From a virus, in the IMG/VR virus record IMGVR_UViG_3300013132_000034, positions 33,368 through 97,367 of that record: a stretch of 64,000 nt of DNA; one strand, written 5' to 3'. Within the stretch, counting starts at the first letter, position 1. Each line of letters starts with the position of its first letter. Below are positions 43,621 through 53,564 of this stretch, piece after piece. The notes beneath the pieces were generated by a model that did not search any database, was not told the origin of the DNA, and was given only the letters and a program-made list of their open reading frames with translations. Position numbers and translations under genes: made by a program.

Positions 43621-44358
43621 TTATAATGGTATACAGTTATAGGAATTCCAGCTTATTTCTTTTTTATAAGGTACTGGGTCAATATAACCAGCTTTAACAA
43701 ACCCTTGCAATCTCAAGCTACACGCGGTACATTCACCGCACGCTTCATCACCACCTTCATAACACGTCCACGTATTTGCAAAATCTATTTTATGGACAAC
43801 ACCTAAGCAAACAATTTCGGTTTTAGAACTATTTAAAAGCGGTGCTTCAACTTTTATTCGACACCGTCTATTTAAATTAGAAAGTCGATTAATTTCCTCT
43901 ATAAATTCTTTACTACCATCCCAATAACCTGCAATACTATCAGCTTGTGCAGCACCATGCCAAACTGCTGCAGCATTTAATGCTTCTGCACGAGCCAAAC
44001 ACATACTAATAATCATTAAGTTTCGAAATGGAACATAATTAACTGTTTGCGGATCTCCCATAGCATCTTTTGCCTTTGCCACAGAAATATTATTGTTTGT
44101 AAGTGAAGAAGTACTTGCAATATTTTTAAAAAATGAAATGTCAATAATATCGTGCGTTACATTATCTTCGCCAATTTTTCTTTTTATGCTTTCAATTTGA
44201 AGTGAAGCGTAATTTATTTCCTTTAAATGTTTTTGACTATAATTAAAGGTAATTGCATGGATTTTTTTATAATATTCAACTGCTTTGTGTAGGAGAACAG
44301 TACTATCCATTCCGCCGCTAACAGGAATAACAACTGCAGCTTCTTTATTTTGTGTCAT
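43621..44358 (-). CDS. queC: 7-cyano-7-deazaguanine synthase QueC-like
   Basis: The 245-residue PP-loop ATPase has SGGMDS (14-19), NYVPFRNLMIISMCLARAEAL, and an intact zinc site C199-x7-C207-x2-C210-x2-C213 (CYEGGDEACGECTAC). QueC converts carboxy-deazaguanine to preQ0 with ATP and ammonia. When paired with a Gat domain it can instead form the formamidine of archaeosine. FolE, QueD, QueE and the DNA transglycosylase DpdA are not in this window. Its start lies inside the uvsX end (14-nt overlap). Confidence 0.92.
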   Translation of the reverse strand: MTQNKEAAVVIPVSGGMDSTVLLHKAVEYYKKIHAITFNYSQKHLKEINYASLQIESIKRKIGEDNVTHDIIDISFFKNIASTSSLTNNNISVAKAKDAMGDPQTVNYVPFRNLMIISMCLARAEALNAAAVWHGAAQADSIAGYWDGSKEFIEEINRLSNLNRRCRIKVEAPLLNSSKTEIVCLGVVHKIDFANTWTCYEGGDEACGECTACSLRLQGFVKAGYIDPVPYKKEISWNSYNCIPL

Positions 44359-45499
44359 CAGCTAATTGTGCGCCCTTAGTCTTCTTTTTCAAGACAGGTT
44401 CTGCATCAACATCAGGTAATTCGTCTGGTACAGCATCATTATTACCATACTGCCATTCTGAATTTATCTTTTGTTCAATTGCTGGTAGAATTTTAGTATT
44501 CCAAAGCTCTTCATCATCTTTCCAAGACTTATAGTAACCAAGCTTTGTACCATCAGCTAATGCATAGGTAGCACCGTTTTGCACAACAATACCAAAACCA
44601 ACTGCAAGATCAAGTAACCCGTAAAATTTATTCAAACCGGATTCAAAACTTAAATACATTTCGCCTTGTAAATACTGGCGGATAAATCTATTTTTTACGG
44701 TTAAAGCTCTTAGAATTACGCCCGGGTAATTTCGCTGGCCAACAGCAAGTTTACTATCAACAGTCTTGCCACCATCATCTTTTTCAGGCTTTCTTGCTAA
44801 CTGAACTGTAACGTCTGAGAGATACCACACGCTCTTACCACCGGGTTGATTCTTAATCATACTTTCAAACATAGCGCTTGGATCATCGTATGTGTGGTTA
44901 GTTATAACAAACGTTGTTTTAGTTAATCTTGACATATTTGTACATGTCTTTAGTAAGCTTTTTATAGCGCGTGCACGCGTGCCCATATCCATAGATGTGC
45001 TTTCTTTACCCATCCTATCAATTGATAATTGGTTTTCAAGATTAGCAAGCGAATCTATTGCAATAATAAATTTGCCCTCTTGTCCAGACTCTTTTACTTT
45101 AGTTAAGAAATTATATATAGTATTTCTTGTCTCTTCAATAGTAAAGCACGGGACATACTTTACTTTTGAGGTGTCTAAGCCTAACTTCGAAGCAGATTCA
45201 CTATCAATTGCACCTTCTGTATCAAAAATTACGGGTACTAATCCTTCTTTTTGCGCATTTGCTAATATCTTAGTAATAATATATGTTTTACCGGTCATGC
45301 TTTCACCAGCAAATAAGGTTACTCTATTTTTAGGGATACCTTTATTAATACTGCCTGATATAACAGCGTTTAAAACATATGAACCCGTATTAATCCAGCC
45401 ATCCACTTTTGATAGTGAACCCTCTGACAAATATGTCGCGTGAGGGTTGACACTATCAATAGTGTCTAGAACGTTTTTAATATCTTTCGAAAGAGACAT
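44345..45499 (-). CDS. uvsX: recombinase UvsX-like
   Basis: The 384-residue RecA-family protein has Walker A GESMTGKT (65-72), Walker B FIIAIDSL (144-151) and NQPGGKSVWYLSDVTVQL in the loop-2 region. The C-terminal tail is acidic. It forms filaments on ssDNA for recombination-dependent replication with UvsY, gp32 and UvsW, all encoded here. Its start overlaps the stop of the 134-residue gene by one base (TAATG). Confidence 0.93.
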   Translation of the reverse strand: MSLSKDIKNVLDTIDSVNPHATYLSEGSLSKVDGWINTGSYVLNAVISGSINKGIPKNRVTLFAGESMTGKTYIITKILANAQKEGLVPVIFDTEGAIDSESASKLGLDTSKVKYVPCFTIEETRNTIYNFLTKVKESGQEGKFIIAIDSLANLENQLSIDRMGKESTSMDMGTRARAIKSLLKTCTNMSRLTKTTFVITNHTYDDPSAMFESMIKNQPGGKSVWYLSDVTVQLARKPEKDDGGKTVDSKLAVGQRNYPGVILRALTVKNRFIRQYLQGEMYLSFESGLNKFYGLLDLAVGFGIVVQNGATYALADGTKLGYYKSWKDDEELWNTKILPAIEQKINSEWQYGNNDAVPDELPDVDAEPVLKKKTKGAQLADDTK

Positions 45500-45903
45500 T
45501 ATTCTTCGTCATCAAACAACTTAATAACTTCAGCCTTGCTCTTACCGGAGCTATTTGCAACAGGCGAGTTACTAGCAATCGGAGTAGGATTGCCGCTAAA
45601 AATCTTCTCATATTGCTCAAGTAGACGGGGATCAAGCTGAATGCTGTCACCAAATACTAAGTTGTTTCTATTAAATGCCCAAACTGTTCCTTCTTTTTGA
45701 TTCTTCGGATCAACAAACTCTCTGAAGAAATAAGGAATGGTCTGTACTTGTAGTTGACCAGTCTGGGCCTGCTGTCCAATATGAACGATAGCAGGGTTTT
45801 TTACCTTTACAACCTCTTTTGTATCGGAGACAATTTCTCCGAGAATAACTCTTCCGATATGATCAACAAATGTTGAAACTGTTCTAGTAGTATTTTTGCT
45901 CAT
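45499..45903 (-). CDS. hypothetical protein upstream of uvsX, 134 residues
   Basis: The protein begins MSKNTTRTVSTFVDHIGRVILGEIVSDTKEVVKVKNPAIVHIG, a beta-rich, Sm-fold-like pattern. It continues with VQTIPYFFREFVDPKNQKEGTVWAFNRNNLVFGD and ends in an acidic tail (VIKLFDDEE). I know the general layout from marine T4-like genomes as an uncharacterised protein next to uvsX. The acidic C-terminus resembles single-strand-binding partners. Function is unknown. Confidence 0.65.
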   Translation of the reverse strand: MSKNTTRTVSTFVDHIGRVILGEIVSDTKEVVKVKNPAIVHIGQQAQTGQLQVQTIPYFFREFVDPKNQKEGTVWAFNRNNLVFGDSIQLDPRLLEQYEKIFSGNPTPIASNSPVANSSGKSKAEVIKLFDDEE

Positions 45904-45933
45904 GTAATAATTTTATTATATACGAACAATAAA

Positions 45934-48510
45934 TCAAGCTAAAAGTTCAAATAAATCGCATTGAACTTGTTTTCCAGGCTCAGTAGCCTTCCATTTTACA
46001 GCATCATACAATCTTTCAATACCGCTAAATATAATTTTATTAAACATTGTCTCATAATCAGGTTCAAAGATGCTAGAAAATTCTTTAGGATAATAATATT
46101 TAAAAGCTACTGACGAGAGACCATAAGGATTAGGTTTGCGCACATAAAAAAACCTAATCTTGTCACCAGAATTAATATGTTCGTATTTTTTCTCTATATT
46201 AAGCTTCTTTAGCAAAAAATTATAATAATAAGCAGCTTTAACATGATTAGGCATACCTTTTACTACTCTAAAATTATCACATTGTGCTGCGTATTTTTCA
46301 TAATTTTTAATACCTGACACAAACGAAATATCCTCAAGAGGTAATTCTTTAAATTTTTCGTATACTTCATTTAAAATTTTATTTGTCTCGACTTGATTTT
46401 TAGTAAGTAGCATTGTCTGTATAATTTTTTTAACATATGGTTTAATAGGCGTGGGCATTGTTGTACGTACTACCTCTACCCCAGTGTACTTAAACTTGTT
46501 GCATGGTATGCCTTCTTCGTCAAGTAAATGTAAGATATATCTTTTTTTCTGTAGAAATAAACCGACATCGGAAATAGCTTCTCGTTTGAAAACAAATCTA
46601 CAATCAACTGAATTTAAGGTATTGAGACCCCAAGTTTTGATGTGTATGTTTAAGAAATTTTCTAATTCTTCTACTATATCATGATATTCTTTAGTAATGT
46701 TTCCTTTTTTATCTATAACATCAATATTAAGTTTTTTAACTAATTCGTTCAATGTTACATACACACTGTCAGTGTCATTGTAAATAACAGGTTCAAAATT
46801 AAGTTCGGAGACAGATAATTTTTTTGAAATAAATTCTCGTGCTAAATCATTACACTGCTTAATAACTGCTTGACCAGTTAGCGTAATCGATGAGGCGAGA
46901 TCGTCATCACCTATGGGTGCGTGTTTGTTTCCGAAATAACCGTAAATTGTATTAATAAAAATTTTAATTGTATGTTGTTTTATATTAAGTCTATTAGTTT
47001 CAATTTGAATATCTTTATATTCTTGGGAGCCTTTTGTTAGTGTTGAAAGGGTTTTCTTTAATTTCTTCAAGTCATGTTTAATTTCTACGCGCTGAGAATA
47101 ATATCTGTCAACAATTTCAGGAATTATGCCTTTTTTCTTCTGCGAAAATAAAACTTTAGAACGTGATATTGACAGCTGTTCTTTTTTTACTAATTGCGCA
47201 AATTTTTCTTTAGTTAAAGTATATGAAGTCCCGTTTACATCTCTAAAGAGTACATTGCCATTTTCTTTGTCTATATTTTCAATTTTGCCCATTTTTGTTT
47301 CAGGAGAAAGATTCAGAGATATCATCGTATTTGGGTATAGACTATTAGCATCAAATGATACAATATGCTCTTGAAACCCTTGTTGTGGTTCACTAACATA
47401 AGCACCGGGATTTTTTTGTGTCTTGTCTTCGTTTCTAATAAATGTGGGTATTCTTTGTTGCCGGTATCTTGCGCGAATTGCGGTAGCTCCGGTAATTACT
47501 GACAAAGAACCCATTGCAGCTTCAAACGTTGTTAACCCTGTATAGGCCAACATTCTTAATAACTCTAGATAGCGTAATTTATCTTCAAGTTTAACTAAAA
47601 TTTTTACGTCTTGAATATTATAATCTACAAACAATTCCCAATTCTCATCTGCTAGAGAAGATAAATTTGTGTCGCCGTAGTCTACTTTTGATTCACCAAG
47701 TTCTATTTGCGCAATATTATCAAGTTTATAATTCTCTCTCTGTACCATGCAAAATCTTTTATACACATCCAAGTAATCAATAACAGAAATACCTTCAATA
47801 TGCCATCTTACTTGTTCATGACCATATTTTCCCCTTATACTCCTTGGATATAATTTTAGAACTGGTGACAGTTTCAACACCTCTTCCTCACCAAGTATTT
47901 TTTTAATTCGATTAATTATGTAAGGTATATCAAAAAATTCACAGTTCCATCCGGATAATATATCTGGATGATCAAGTTCTATATATTTGATAAATTTTTT
48001 TAATAATTCTTGTTCAGATTCACACTTAATATAGGTTACTCTGGGTTCTTTCTTTGTATATGATTTTAATCCCCATGTATAATAATGGTTATGTAAAGAA
48101 TCGTAAACTGTAATAATATTAATTACATGGTTTGCTTCTTCGGGTTTTGGGAATTCATCCGGGCTATATGTTTCTATATCTAATAAACATAATTTGAGAG
48201 GTTGAACGCTAAATTCTTTATCTTCATTTTTTTCCCAATATGAGTCAATCAAGTACTGCTGAACTGGCGGTGTATTTTCAAACACCCGAGTAACACCTCT
48301 TTTTATATATTCATTTCTATCATACTGTGTTTTAAATGAAATCTTTTTTAAATTAGTATTAAAGATTGACTTAATATCAGAATCGCCATTATTTTCTATA
48401 TAGAGATAAGGCCTGTATGTGGCGTCATAAAAGGTTCTATTACCATTTGTATCCCACGTGTATACGCGTACACTCTCATTTTTGGGAAGATAAACTGCAT
48501 TCCTATACAC
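45934..48510 (-). CDS. 43: DNA polymerase gp43-like (family B)
   Basis: The 858-residue enzyme starts at GTG. The exonuclease has DIET (111-114), GWNCEFFD (187-194) and Y297xxxD301. The polymerase has motif A FDANSLYP (386-393), motif B with K516 and N520-TIYGYFG, and motif C YNDTDSV (577-583). All catalytic residues are intact. It replicates the genome with gp44 and gp45. T4 gp43 is 898 residues. The tail lacks a strong clamp-binding motif that I can see, though QCDLFELLA at the end could serve. Confidence 0.95.
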   Translation of the reverse strand: MYRNAVYLPKNESVRVYTWDTNGNRTFYDATYRPYLYIENNGDSDIKSIFNTNLKKISFKTQYDRNEYIKRGVTRVFENTPPVQQYLIDSYWEKNEDKEFSVQPLKLCLLDIETYSPDEFPKPEEANHVINIITVYDSLHNHYYTWGLKSYTKKEPRVTYIKCESEQELLKKFIKYIELDHPDILSGWNCEFFDIPYIINRIKKILGEEEVLKLSPVLKLYPRSIRGKYGHEQVRWHIEGISVIDYLDVYKRFCMVQRENYKLDNIAQIELGESKVDYGDTNLSSLADENWELFVDYNIQDVKILVKLEDKLRYLELLRMLAYTGLTTFEAAMGSLSVITGATAIRARYRQQRIPTFIRNEDKTQKNPGAYVSEPQQGFQEHIVSFDANSLYPNTMISLNLSPETKMGKIENIDKENGNVLFRDVNGTSYTLTKEKFAQLVKKEQLSISRSKVLFSQKKKGIIPEIVDRYYSQRVEIKHDLKKLKKTLSTLTKGSQEYKDIQIETNRLNIKQHTIKIFINTIYGYFGNKHAPIGDDDLASSITLTGQAVIKQCNDLAREFISKKLSVSELNFEPVIYNDTDSVYVTLNELVKKLNIDVIDKKGNITKEYHDIVEELENFLNIHIKTWGLNTLNSVDCRFVFKREAISDVGLFLQKKRYILHLLDEEGIPCNKFKYTGVEVVRTTMPTPIKPYVKKIIQTMLLTKNQVETNKILNEVYEKFKELPLEDISFVSGIKNYEKYAAQCDNFRVVKGMPNHVKAAYYYNFLLKKLNIEKKYEHINSGDKIRFFYVRKPNPYGLSSVAFKYYYPKEFSSIFEPDYETMFNKIIFSGIERLYDAVKWKATEPGKQVQCDLFELLA

Positions 48511-48538
48511 AATTCTATTATAAATGTATTTTTAAATA

Positions 48539-49777
48539 TTACAAGCCATTCACCTTATTAAGCAAGACTCTATCCTTATCAGCATACGGAAGGTTATAGA
48601 GTTCAAAATATTTGTTAATATTGTCATCATTTTCTAACCATCTTGTTTCAGCATGTGCATATGCCTCGCGACAAATATCCATATATCTTGATTTCTTTTC
48701 AAGAGTTTCATCAATTCGCTGAATCATTTCTGCTCCTGTTTTAAATCTTATTGGTGCATTACTATAAGTAACAAGATCTTGACAAGCAATCGGAATACCA
48801 TAACAACTGGCCTCAATATATTTTAGGTCACTTTTAGCTTTGTTAAAAGTATTATCTTGCAAAGGTGCAACCATCATATTAATGTCCAAATTATAAATTT
48901 TTTCAGGATATTTATAAAGCATTTCCCAAGGATGATATTCAAAAACACCTTGTGCAACAAAAGGTCGCAATGCTAGCGGAAACGCTCCTAAAAATACCCA
49001 CTGATATTTGTCTTTAGTATCGACAATAGCTTGTAATACGTGACGAAAATCATCGTTTTGATTTACCCTATTGTCAACATCAAAATGTGCGCCGGACCCT
49101 GCATATAATATGCGAGGCTTTTTGCGATGTGTATCATAATTTTTGCTTAATTTCTTCTCATTAAAAAAATGGCCCATCCACCACTTTGGTGGGTAGTTAG
49201 GTATTACAGTAACATTTTTATTACCTGTTTTATTCATGTAATATTGCTTCATGAAATCACATGTAACAGTAATTTCATCTGCCATCTGCATCATAGAAAT
49301 CGCATTATCTCTTATCTCATCATTTTTAAATGCAGGTTTAAATTTATTATATTCAGGTATATCTTCATGAAACATAATATCATCAATTTCATATATTAAG
49401 CGAAATCCTATCTGACTACTTAGTTGTTTAAGAAACTCAAAGAATTGTCTCTGATGATTAGTTGCTTGTCTCTGAATTCTAATAGCTTTGGTGTTACCAT
49501 ACCAGCGAGGATCAAAACACATCACTGTTGACATGTGTACAATAGCTTTTTGATGTGCACATAATAAATGACCTGGCCAAATCAATCGCCAAAAACCGCA
49601 CCCGCTATAATCTGCAAGATAGTTGATGGCGCGTGGTAGATTTGCTTCCGGTGGAACAGCAGGAAGATCCTGTGGAGAGGCAGGCATTATGCCAGGGTTG
49701 TTAGCTGGCATTATATTAGGAAATGGTGCAGCTGCAAACGGTGAAGCTGCAAACGGTGAAGCAAAAGGTGAAACCAT
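48539..49777 (-). CDS. GT-B (group 1) glycosyltransferase-like protein with repeat N-terminus
   Basis: The 412-residue protein begins with a low-complexity tail built on SPFA/APF units (residues 1-20), followed by a Pro/Ala-rich segment to about residue 47. The GT-B body includes YEIDDIMFHEDIPEY, EITVTCDFMKQYYMNKTGNKNVTVIPNYPP, RILYAGSGAHFDV and the donor-site segment LKYIEASCYGIPIACQDL. It transfers a sugar to an unknown acceptor. It is divergent from the late plus-strand gene at 49817 and has no late box of its own. Confidence 0.75.
   Translation of the reverse strand: MVSPFASPFAASPFAAAPFPNIMPANNPGIMPASPQDLPAVPPEANLPRAINYLADYSGCGFWRLIWPGHLLCAHQKAIVHMSTVMCFDPRWYGNTKAIRIQRQATNHQRQFFEFLKQLSSQIGFRLIYEIDDIMFHEDIPEYNKFKPAFKNDEIRDNAISMMQMADEITVTCDFMKQYYMNKTGNKNVTVIPNYPPKWWMGHFFNEKKLSKNYDTHRKKPRILYAGSGAHFDVDNRVNQNDDFRHVLQAIVDTKDKYQWVFLGAFPLALRPFVAQGVFEYHPWEMLYKYPEKIYNLDINMMVAPLQDNTFNKAKSDLKYIEASCYGIPIACQDLVTYSNAPIRFKTGAEMIQRIDETLEKKSRYMDICREAYAHAETRWLENDDNINKYFELYNLPYADKDRVLLNKVNGL
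49731..49760. repeat. tandem 15-bp repeat, two copies
   Basis: GCTGCAAACGGTGAA is repeated exactly at 49731-49745 and 49746-49760, with a partial third unit. It encodes the SPFAA units of the glycosyltransferase N-terminus; length changes would stay in frame. Confidence 0.85.
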
Positions 49778-49798
49778 TGAAAATATATTATATTATGC

Positions 49799-49806
49799 CA
49801 TAAATA
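49799..49806 (+). promoter_or_regulatory. late promoter box CATAAATA
   Basis: Plus strand, 10 nt before the ATG at 49817. An AAGG lies in between, one of the few Shine-Dalgarno-like sites in the window. Confidence 0.55.
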
Positions 49807-49816
49807 ATTCAAGGTA

Positions 49817-50716
49817 ATGAATAGTAAGGATAACAGACTTATATTTGAAGCTTACTTTAATAAGAAGAAATTAATAAATGAAGCTCCACCAATTGACATG
49901 TCGGGTGATATTTACTCAGAGCCAGCAGTAGGGGGTACTTTACCTGGTAAAGGTAAAGGGTATGGTCAAGGAGCAATAGAAGGCTATGCTGCAAAAGCAA
50001 AAATTTCTTTAGAAGATGCAGTAAAAAATATGGCAAGATTTATTAGTTCAAAAATGCCTGAGAAAAAAGAAGTTAGTGGTAAGACAGTATTGCATTACCC
50101 TGGCGATCCTAAAACATTTGAAAGAGAAATTACCCCGGAATTTTCTCAAACATTCGGTGTTTCAAAAACAAACGCAGGATTTACTATTCGTATAGTTTTA
50201 GATTATGTTCTTAAAGCAACTAAAACTTCGGGTGGTCTTAAGAAAACTGGAGTACAAAGAAAAGCTGAACGTATAAGTGCAGTTAAAGCTAAAAAAGTAG
50301 CTCCTGTTTCCGTATATGAAGTGGACAAATCAAAACCTGTAGCTGATCCTGTTCTTAAAATTGTAAAGAATGGTTTACCAGAAGAAGATGTACCTGCAAG
50401 AGAAATTTTATCGCTTATAAATCAAATAATTAATGATTATAATGATACACCGGGTCTTGATCCTGCTAAAAAAATTAAAAAAATAAAAAATACTCAAATT
50501 GTAGATGCTTTAATTAAAGTAGGTGTACTAGCGGAAAAAGAAGTTACGCCTCAAGCTGAGCCTGAGGCTGGTGTTGGTACTGGTGAAGCACCTACACAAG
50601 AAGAGAGAGAAGCGTTAGAGGATGCAGCTGATGATCAGGAATTTATTAATACCTATGCAGGTTTTGGCGAAGCCCCGGGCGGCGGGTATGATATAGATTT
50701 TGACAAGATGGATTAA
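49817..50716 (+). CDS. late protein with capsid-targeting-like N-terminus, 299 residues
   Basis: The protein begins MNSKDNRLIFEAYFNKKKLINEAPPI. Two gp21-type sites are possible: IFE(11)-A and INE(22)-A. The central part (residues about 55-150) is a mixed alpha-beta domain (LEDAVKNMARFISSKMPEK, GVSKTNAGFTIRIVLDYVLKATKT). A basic linker and a helical segment follow, and the C-terminal 60 residues are acidic and end FGEAPGGGYDIDFDKMD. No known enzyme motif is seen. It sits alone on the plus strand between two minus-strand operons. An internal head protein is inferred. Confidence 0.6.
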   Translation: MNSKDNRLIFEAYFNKKKLINEAPPIDMSGDIYSEPAVGGTLPGKGKGYGQGAIEGYAAKAKISLEDAVKNMARFISSKMPEKKEVSGKTVLHYPGDPKTFEREITPEFSQTFGVSKTNAGFTIRIVLDYVLKATKTSGGLKKTGVQRKAERISAVKAKKVAPVSVYEVDKSKPVADPVLKIVKNGLPEEDVPAREILSLINQIINDYNDTPGLDPAKKIKKIKNTQIVDALIKVGVLAEKEVTPQAEPEAGVGTGEAPTQEEREALEDAADDQEFINTYAGFGEAPGGGYDIDFDKMD

Positions 50717-52518
50717 TAGTCACTAAATTCTATTCTCTTAGTAATACCGTTCTTTTTTTCTAAAAATATAATATCACCAGTTGCGAATTTAACGCTTTCT
50801 TTTCTATGACTAATAACCATTATACATTCATTGTATTTTTCAATTCTTTCTTTTAATATACCAAGAACAAGCTCTACTCCTTTTTCGTCCAACGATGAAT
50901 CAAATAGCTCATCATAAACACTAAAATTAAATGCAATGTTGCCCTGTAGGCGTCTAATATCCATAAATGCAAATAAACAGGCAAGATCAATATTCTTACG
51001 CTCTGCACCGCTGAAATTAAAATAAGAACAAGGCTTTCCTTTTTCATCTATAATCTCCTCTTCAAAATATTCATTAAAAATACAGATACAATTTGCATCC
51101 ATTTTTTTAAGATAGTATGCAAGCTTACTATTAAAAAGCTGTAATATTTTCTTTACAATATACGACTTAACGCCTTCCTCAGACAAAACAAATTTAACAG
51201 CTTCAAGCATATTAAGATGTGTTTTTGTTTTTTCTAATGTAACTTTAATATCATTTAGCCTTGCTGTAACTTCTGCTATAACAGTATCATACTGATTATC
51301 TGTTTTATTAAGCTCAGCCAAATCAATCTCTAGCTCTTTTTGCCACACATTTATTTGTTCAATTCTATTTTTAATATTATCTATGCCTTTTTCTTCCAAT
51401 TTAAAATTGTTTATTTTTGTTTTAAGAGATTCTACAGCTTTATTAAGCTTTAAATCTAAATCAGATAATTTTTCTTCTTGCTTATTACTTTCATTGATCT
51501 CAAGCTGAAAGCTATTTATTTCTTGTTTTATTTTTAATTTTTCTTCATGAATATGATGCTTATCTTTGTCATCTATAGAACGCAAGCATGTTGGGCAAAT
51601 ATCCTTATCTGTACCAATACGTTTTATACTTTGCTCTTTTAAACTAATCTGTGTACGTAAAGAAGAGGTTTTATCTCTTAATTGCTTAATATCATTATCT
51701 ATTTTTTCTGATTTTATTGTTAATGTACTTATATCGTCATTAATTTTATTAATATCTACCTTAATAAATTTAGAAATTTTTTCTTCTAATTCTTTTAATT
51801 CGTTGAAGTTATTTTTTTGTCGAGTTAAATATTTTTCTTTCTTTAAATCTCTCTCTTTTATATAATTGTCTTTAGCTGCTTGATGTGTAAGTAAACTTTT
51901 TTCTACCTCGGTAAACTTTGCAGATTCAATATCAAAATTTCTCTTAATATCATTATATTCGTCTCGTAAATTCTGCAACATTGTACTAAAAATTTCTAAA
52001 TTAAATATACCTTCAATAAATTTTCTTTTCTCTACTTTCTTTTTTGCCATGAAAGGTGTTGTGTTATTAACAGTCATTATGACACAATTTTGAAATATTT
52101 CTTGTGAACAATTAATCTTTTCTAAGATAAAATTTGAAGTATTAGAAATACTATCTCTAGTTTTATCTTCACCATTAATATAGATATAACATCTAGAAGG
52201 TTCTAGCATTCGTATAATTTGATAATCATCTTTTTTATTATATGATTCGATACTAAATTCTAGTGTTACTTCACAGTTTTCATGATTTGTATTATTAACA
52301 ATATGTTCTTTTTTTAATTCTCTTAATGTTTCGCCAAAAATAGCAAAATATATAGCATCTGCTACTGTTGATTTACCAACACCGTTTCTGCGATCTTCTT
52401 TATCACGATTTAAACCTGTTATAATATGTAACCCGGATTTAAAGTCAATTGTAACAGGCGTACTTCCGACTGATAAAAAGTTTTTAATGGACAGTTTTTT
52501 AAAAATAATCCTTTTCAT
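50713..52518 (-). CDS. 46: recombination endonuclease subunit gp46-like (Rad50/SbcC family)
   Basis: The 601-residue SMC-type ATPase has Walker A RNGVGKST near residues 44-51, two long coiled-coil arms, a zinc hook CPTC at about 304-307, the signature FSGAERKNIDLA near 500 and Walker B FNFSVYDELFDSSLD near 527. T4 gp46 is 560 residues. With gp47 it resects DNA ends for recombination and host DNA degradation. Its start overlaps the gp47 stop as ATGA. Confidence 0.93.
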   Translation of the reverse strand: MKRIIFKKLSIKNFLSVGSTPVTIDFKSGLHIITGLNRDKEDRRNGVGKSTVADAIYFAIFGETLRELKKEHIVNNTNHENCEVTLEFSIESYNKKDDYQIIRMLEPSRCYIYINGEDKTRDSISNTSNFILEKINCSQEIFQNCVIMTVNNTTPFMAKKKVEKRKFIEGIFNLEIFSTMLQNLRDEYNDIKRNFDIESAKFTEVEKSLLTHQAAKDNYIKERDLKKEKYLTRQKNNFNELKELEEKISKFIKVDINKINDDISTLTIKSEKIDNDIKQLRDKTSSLRTQISLKEQSIKRIGTDKDICPTCLRSIDDKDKHHIHEEKLKIKQEINSFQLEINESNKQEEKLSDLDLKLNKAVESLKTKINNFKLEEKGIDNIKNRIEQINVWQKELEIDLAELNKTDNQYDTVIAEVTARLNDIKVTLEKTKTHLNMLEAVKFVLSEEGVKSYIVKKILQLFNSKLAYYLKKMDANCICIFNEYFEEEIIDEKGKPCSYFNFSGAERKNIDLACLFAFMDIRRLQGNIAFNFSVYDELFDSSLDEKGVELVLGILKERIEKYNECIMVISHRKESVKFATGDIIFLEKKNGITKRIEFSDY

Positions 52519-53564
52519 TTTAGTTTTTTATACAGCTCTACTGTATAATCTATTATCTCTTTTTTATTATTAATGTCAAGTATATTAACAAATTCTTCTA
52601 TTGCTTTAGGTATATCAACTCCGGAAAAATCACAATTATTTTCGTTACTAATACTGAATTTATTAAAGTTTGCTGCGTAGTCTACATTAATAGAGACCGG
52701 TTTAAGTATTGAAAGTTTCTTTAATAAGAAGTCAATTTCATCAGCTGTTATATTTTTATCAACAACAAATTTAACTATATTGTTGTTAAAGCTATCCTTA
52801 ACTTTATCAGTAATACCATTTTCTTTAACAAGCTCAGAAAGATATATTTTCTTATGCTTAGGATAGCAATTATTTTCAATAAATTCATATTTTAATGAAT
52901 CTAAGTCTAATATATGCACACCTTTCAAACTATCTACATCACCGAAATCCATTTGGAAAGGCGAACCAAGATATAATATAGTACCATCAGAATAAGTCCT
53001 TTCGTCTTTGAGATGGAAATGACCTGATATAATTAGTTTAGATTTTTCTAAAAGAGATGAAGCTTTAATACCGTGATCACAAATTTTATGACTATTCATT
53101 TTAAATGATTCGATTTCAAAGTGACCAAACATTATATCGCACTCTGGTATATGATTAATTTCAGTGCCCCAAGGTACAAATACTAAATTTTTATTGAAAT
53201 TACGTGATGCGAGTACTTGTGAAATAACTTTTATGTTGGGCCAGCCACTAAAGGGAGTTAATGAATTGATATCGGACCGATCTTTATAATATGCGTCATG
53301 GTTACCGACTAACATTACTATATTAAAATCTTTAAGTTTTTCTAAAAGTTTTGACGCTAAATGTATAGTATTAACGGAAATTTCGTCTCTATAATGAAAC
53401 AAGTCACCGCAAATTACAATATCTGTTATTTCTCTTTCTTTTAGTTCTTTACTAATCCAAGAAAAAAACTTTTCTGCAACATCGTACCAAAATATATTGT
53501 TTTGATGTACTCCTATATGAACATCAGAAAAACAACATATTTTCTTATTATTAATCTTAACCAT
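52515..53564 (-). CDS. 47: recombination endonuclease subunit gp47-like (Mre11/SbcD family)
   Basis: The 349-residue phosphoesterase has the metal-binding motifs DVHIG (14-18), GDLFH (53-57), GNHD (87-90), GHFE (147-150) and GHFH (181-184). T4 gp47 is 339 residues. It supplies nuclease activity to the gp46 ATPase. It overlaps gp55 by 8 nt at its start and gp46 by 4 nt at its end. Confidence 0.93.
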   Translation of the reverse strand: MVKINNKKICCFSDVHIGVHQNNIFWYDVAEKFFSWISKELKEREITDIVICGDLFHYRDEISVNTIHLASKLLEKLKDFNIVMLVGNHDAYYKDRSDINSLTPFSGWPNIKVISQVLASRNFNKNLVFVPWGTEINHIPECDIMFGHFEIESFKMNSHKICDHGIKASSLLEKSKLIISGHFHLKDERTYSDGTILYLGSPFQMDFGDVDSLKGVHILDLDSLKYEFIENNCYPKHKKIYLSELVKENGITDKVKDSFNNNIVKFVVDKNITADEIDFLLKKLSILKPVSINVDYAANFNKFSISNENNCDFSGVDIPKAIEEFVNILDINNKKEIIDYTVELYKKLK

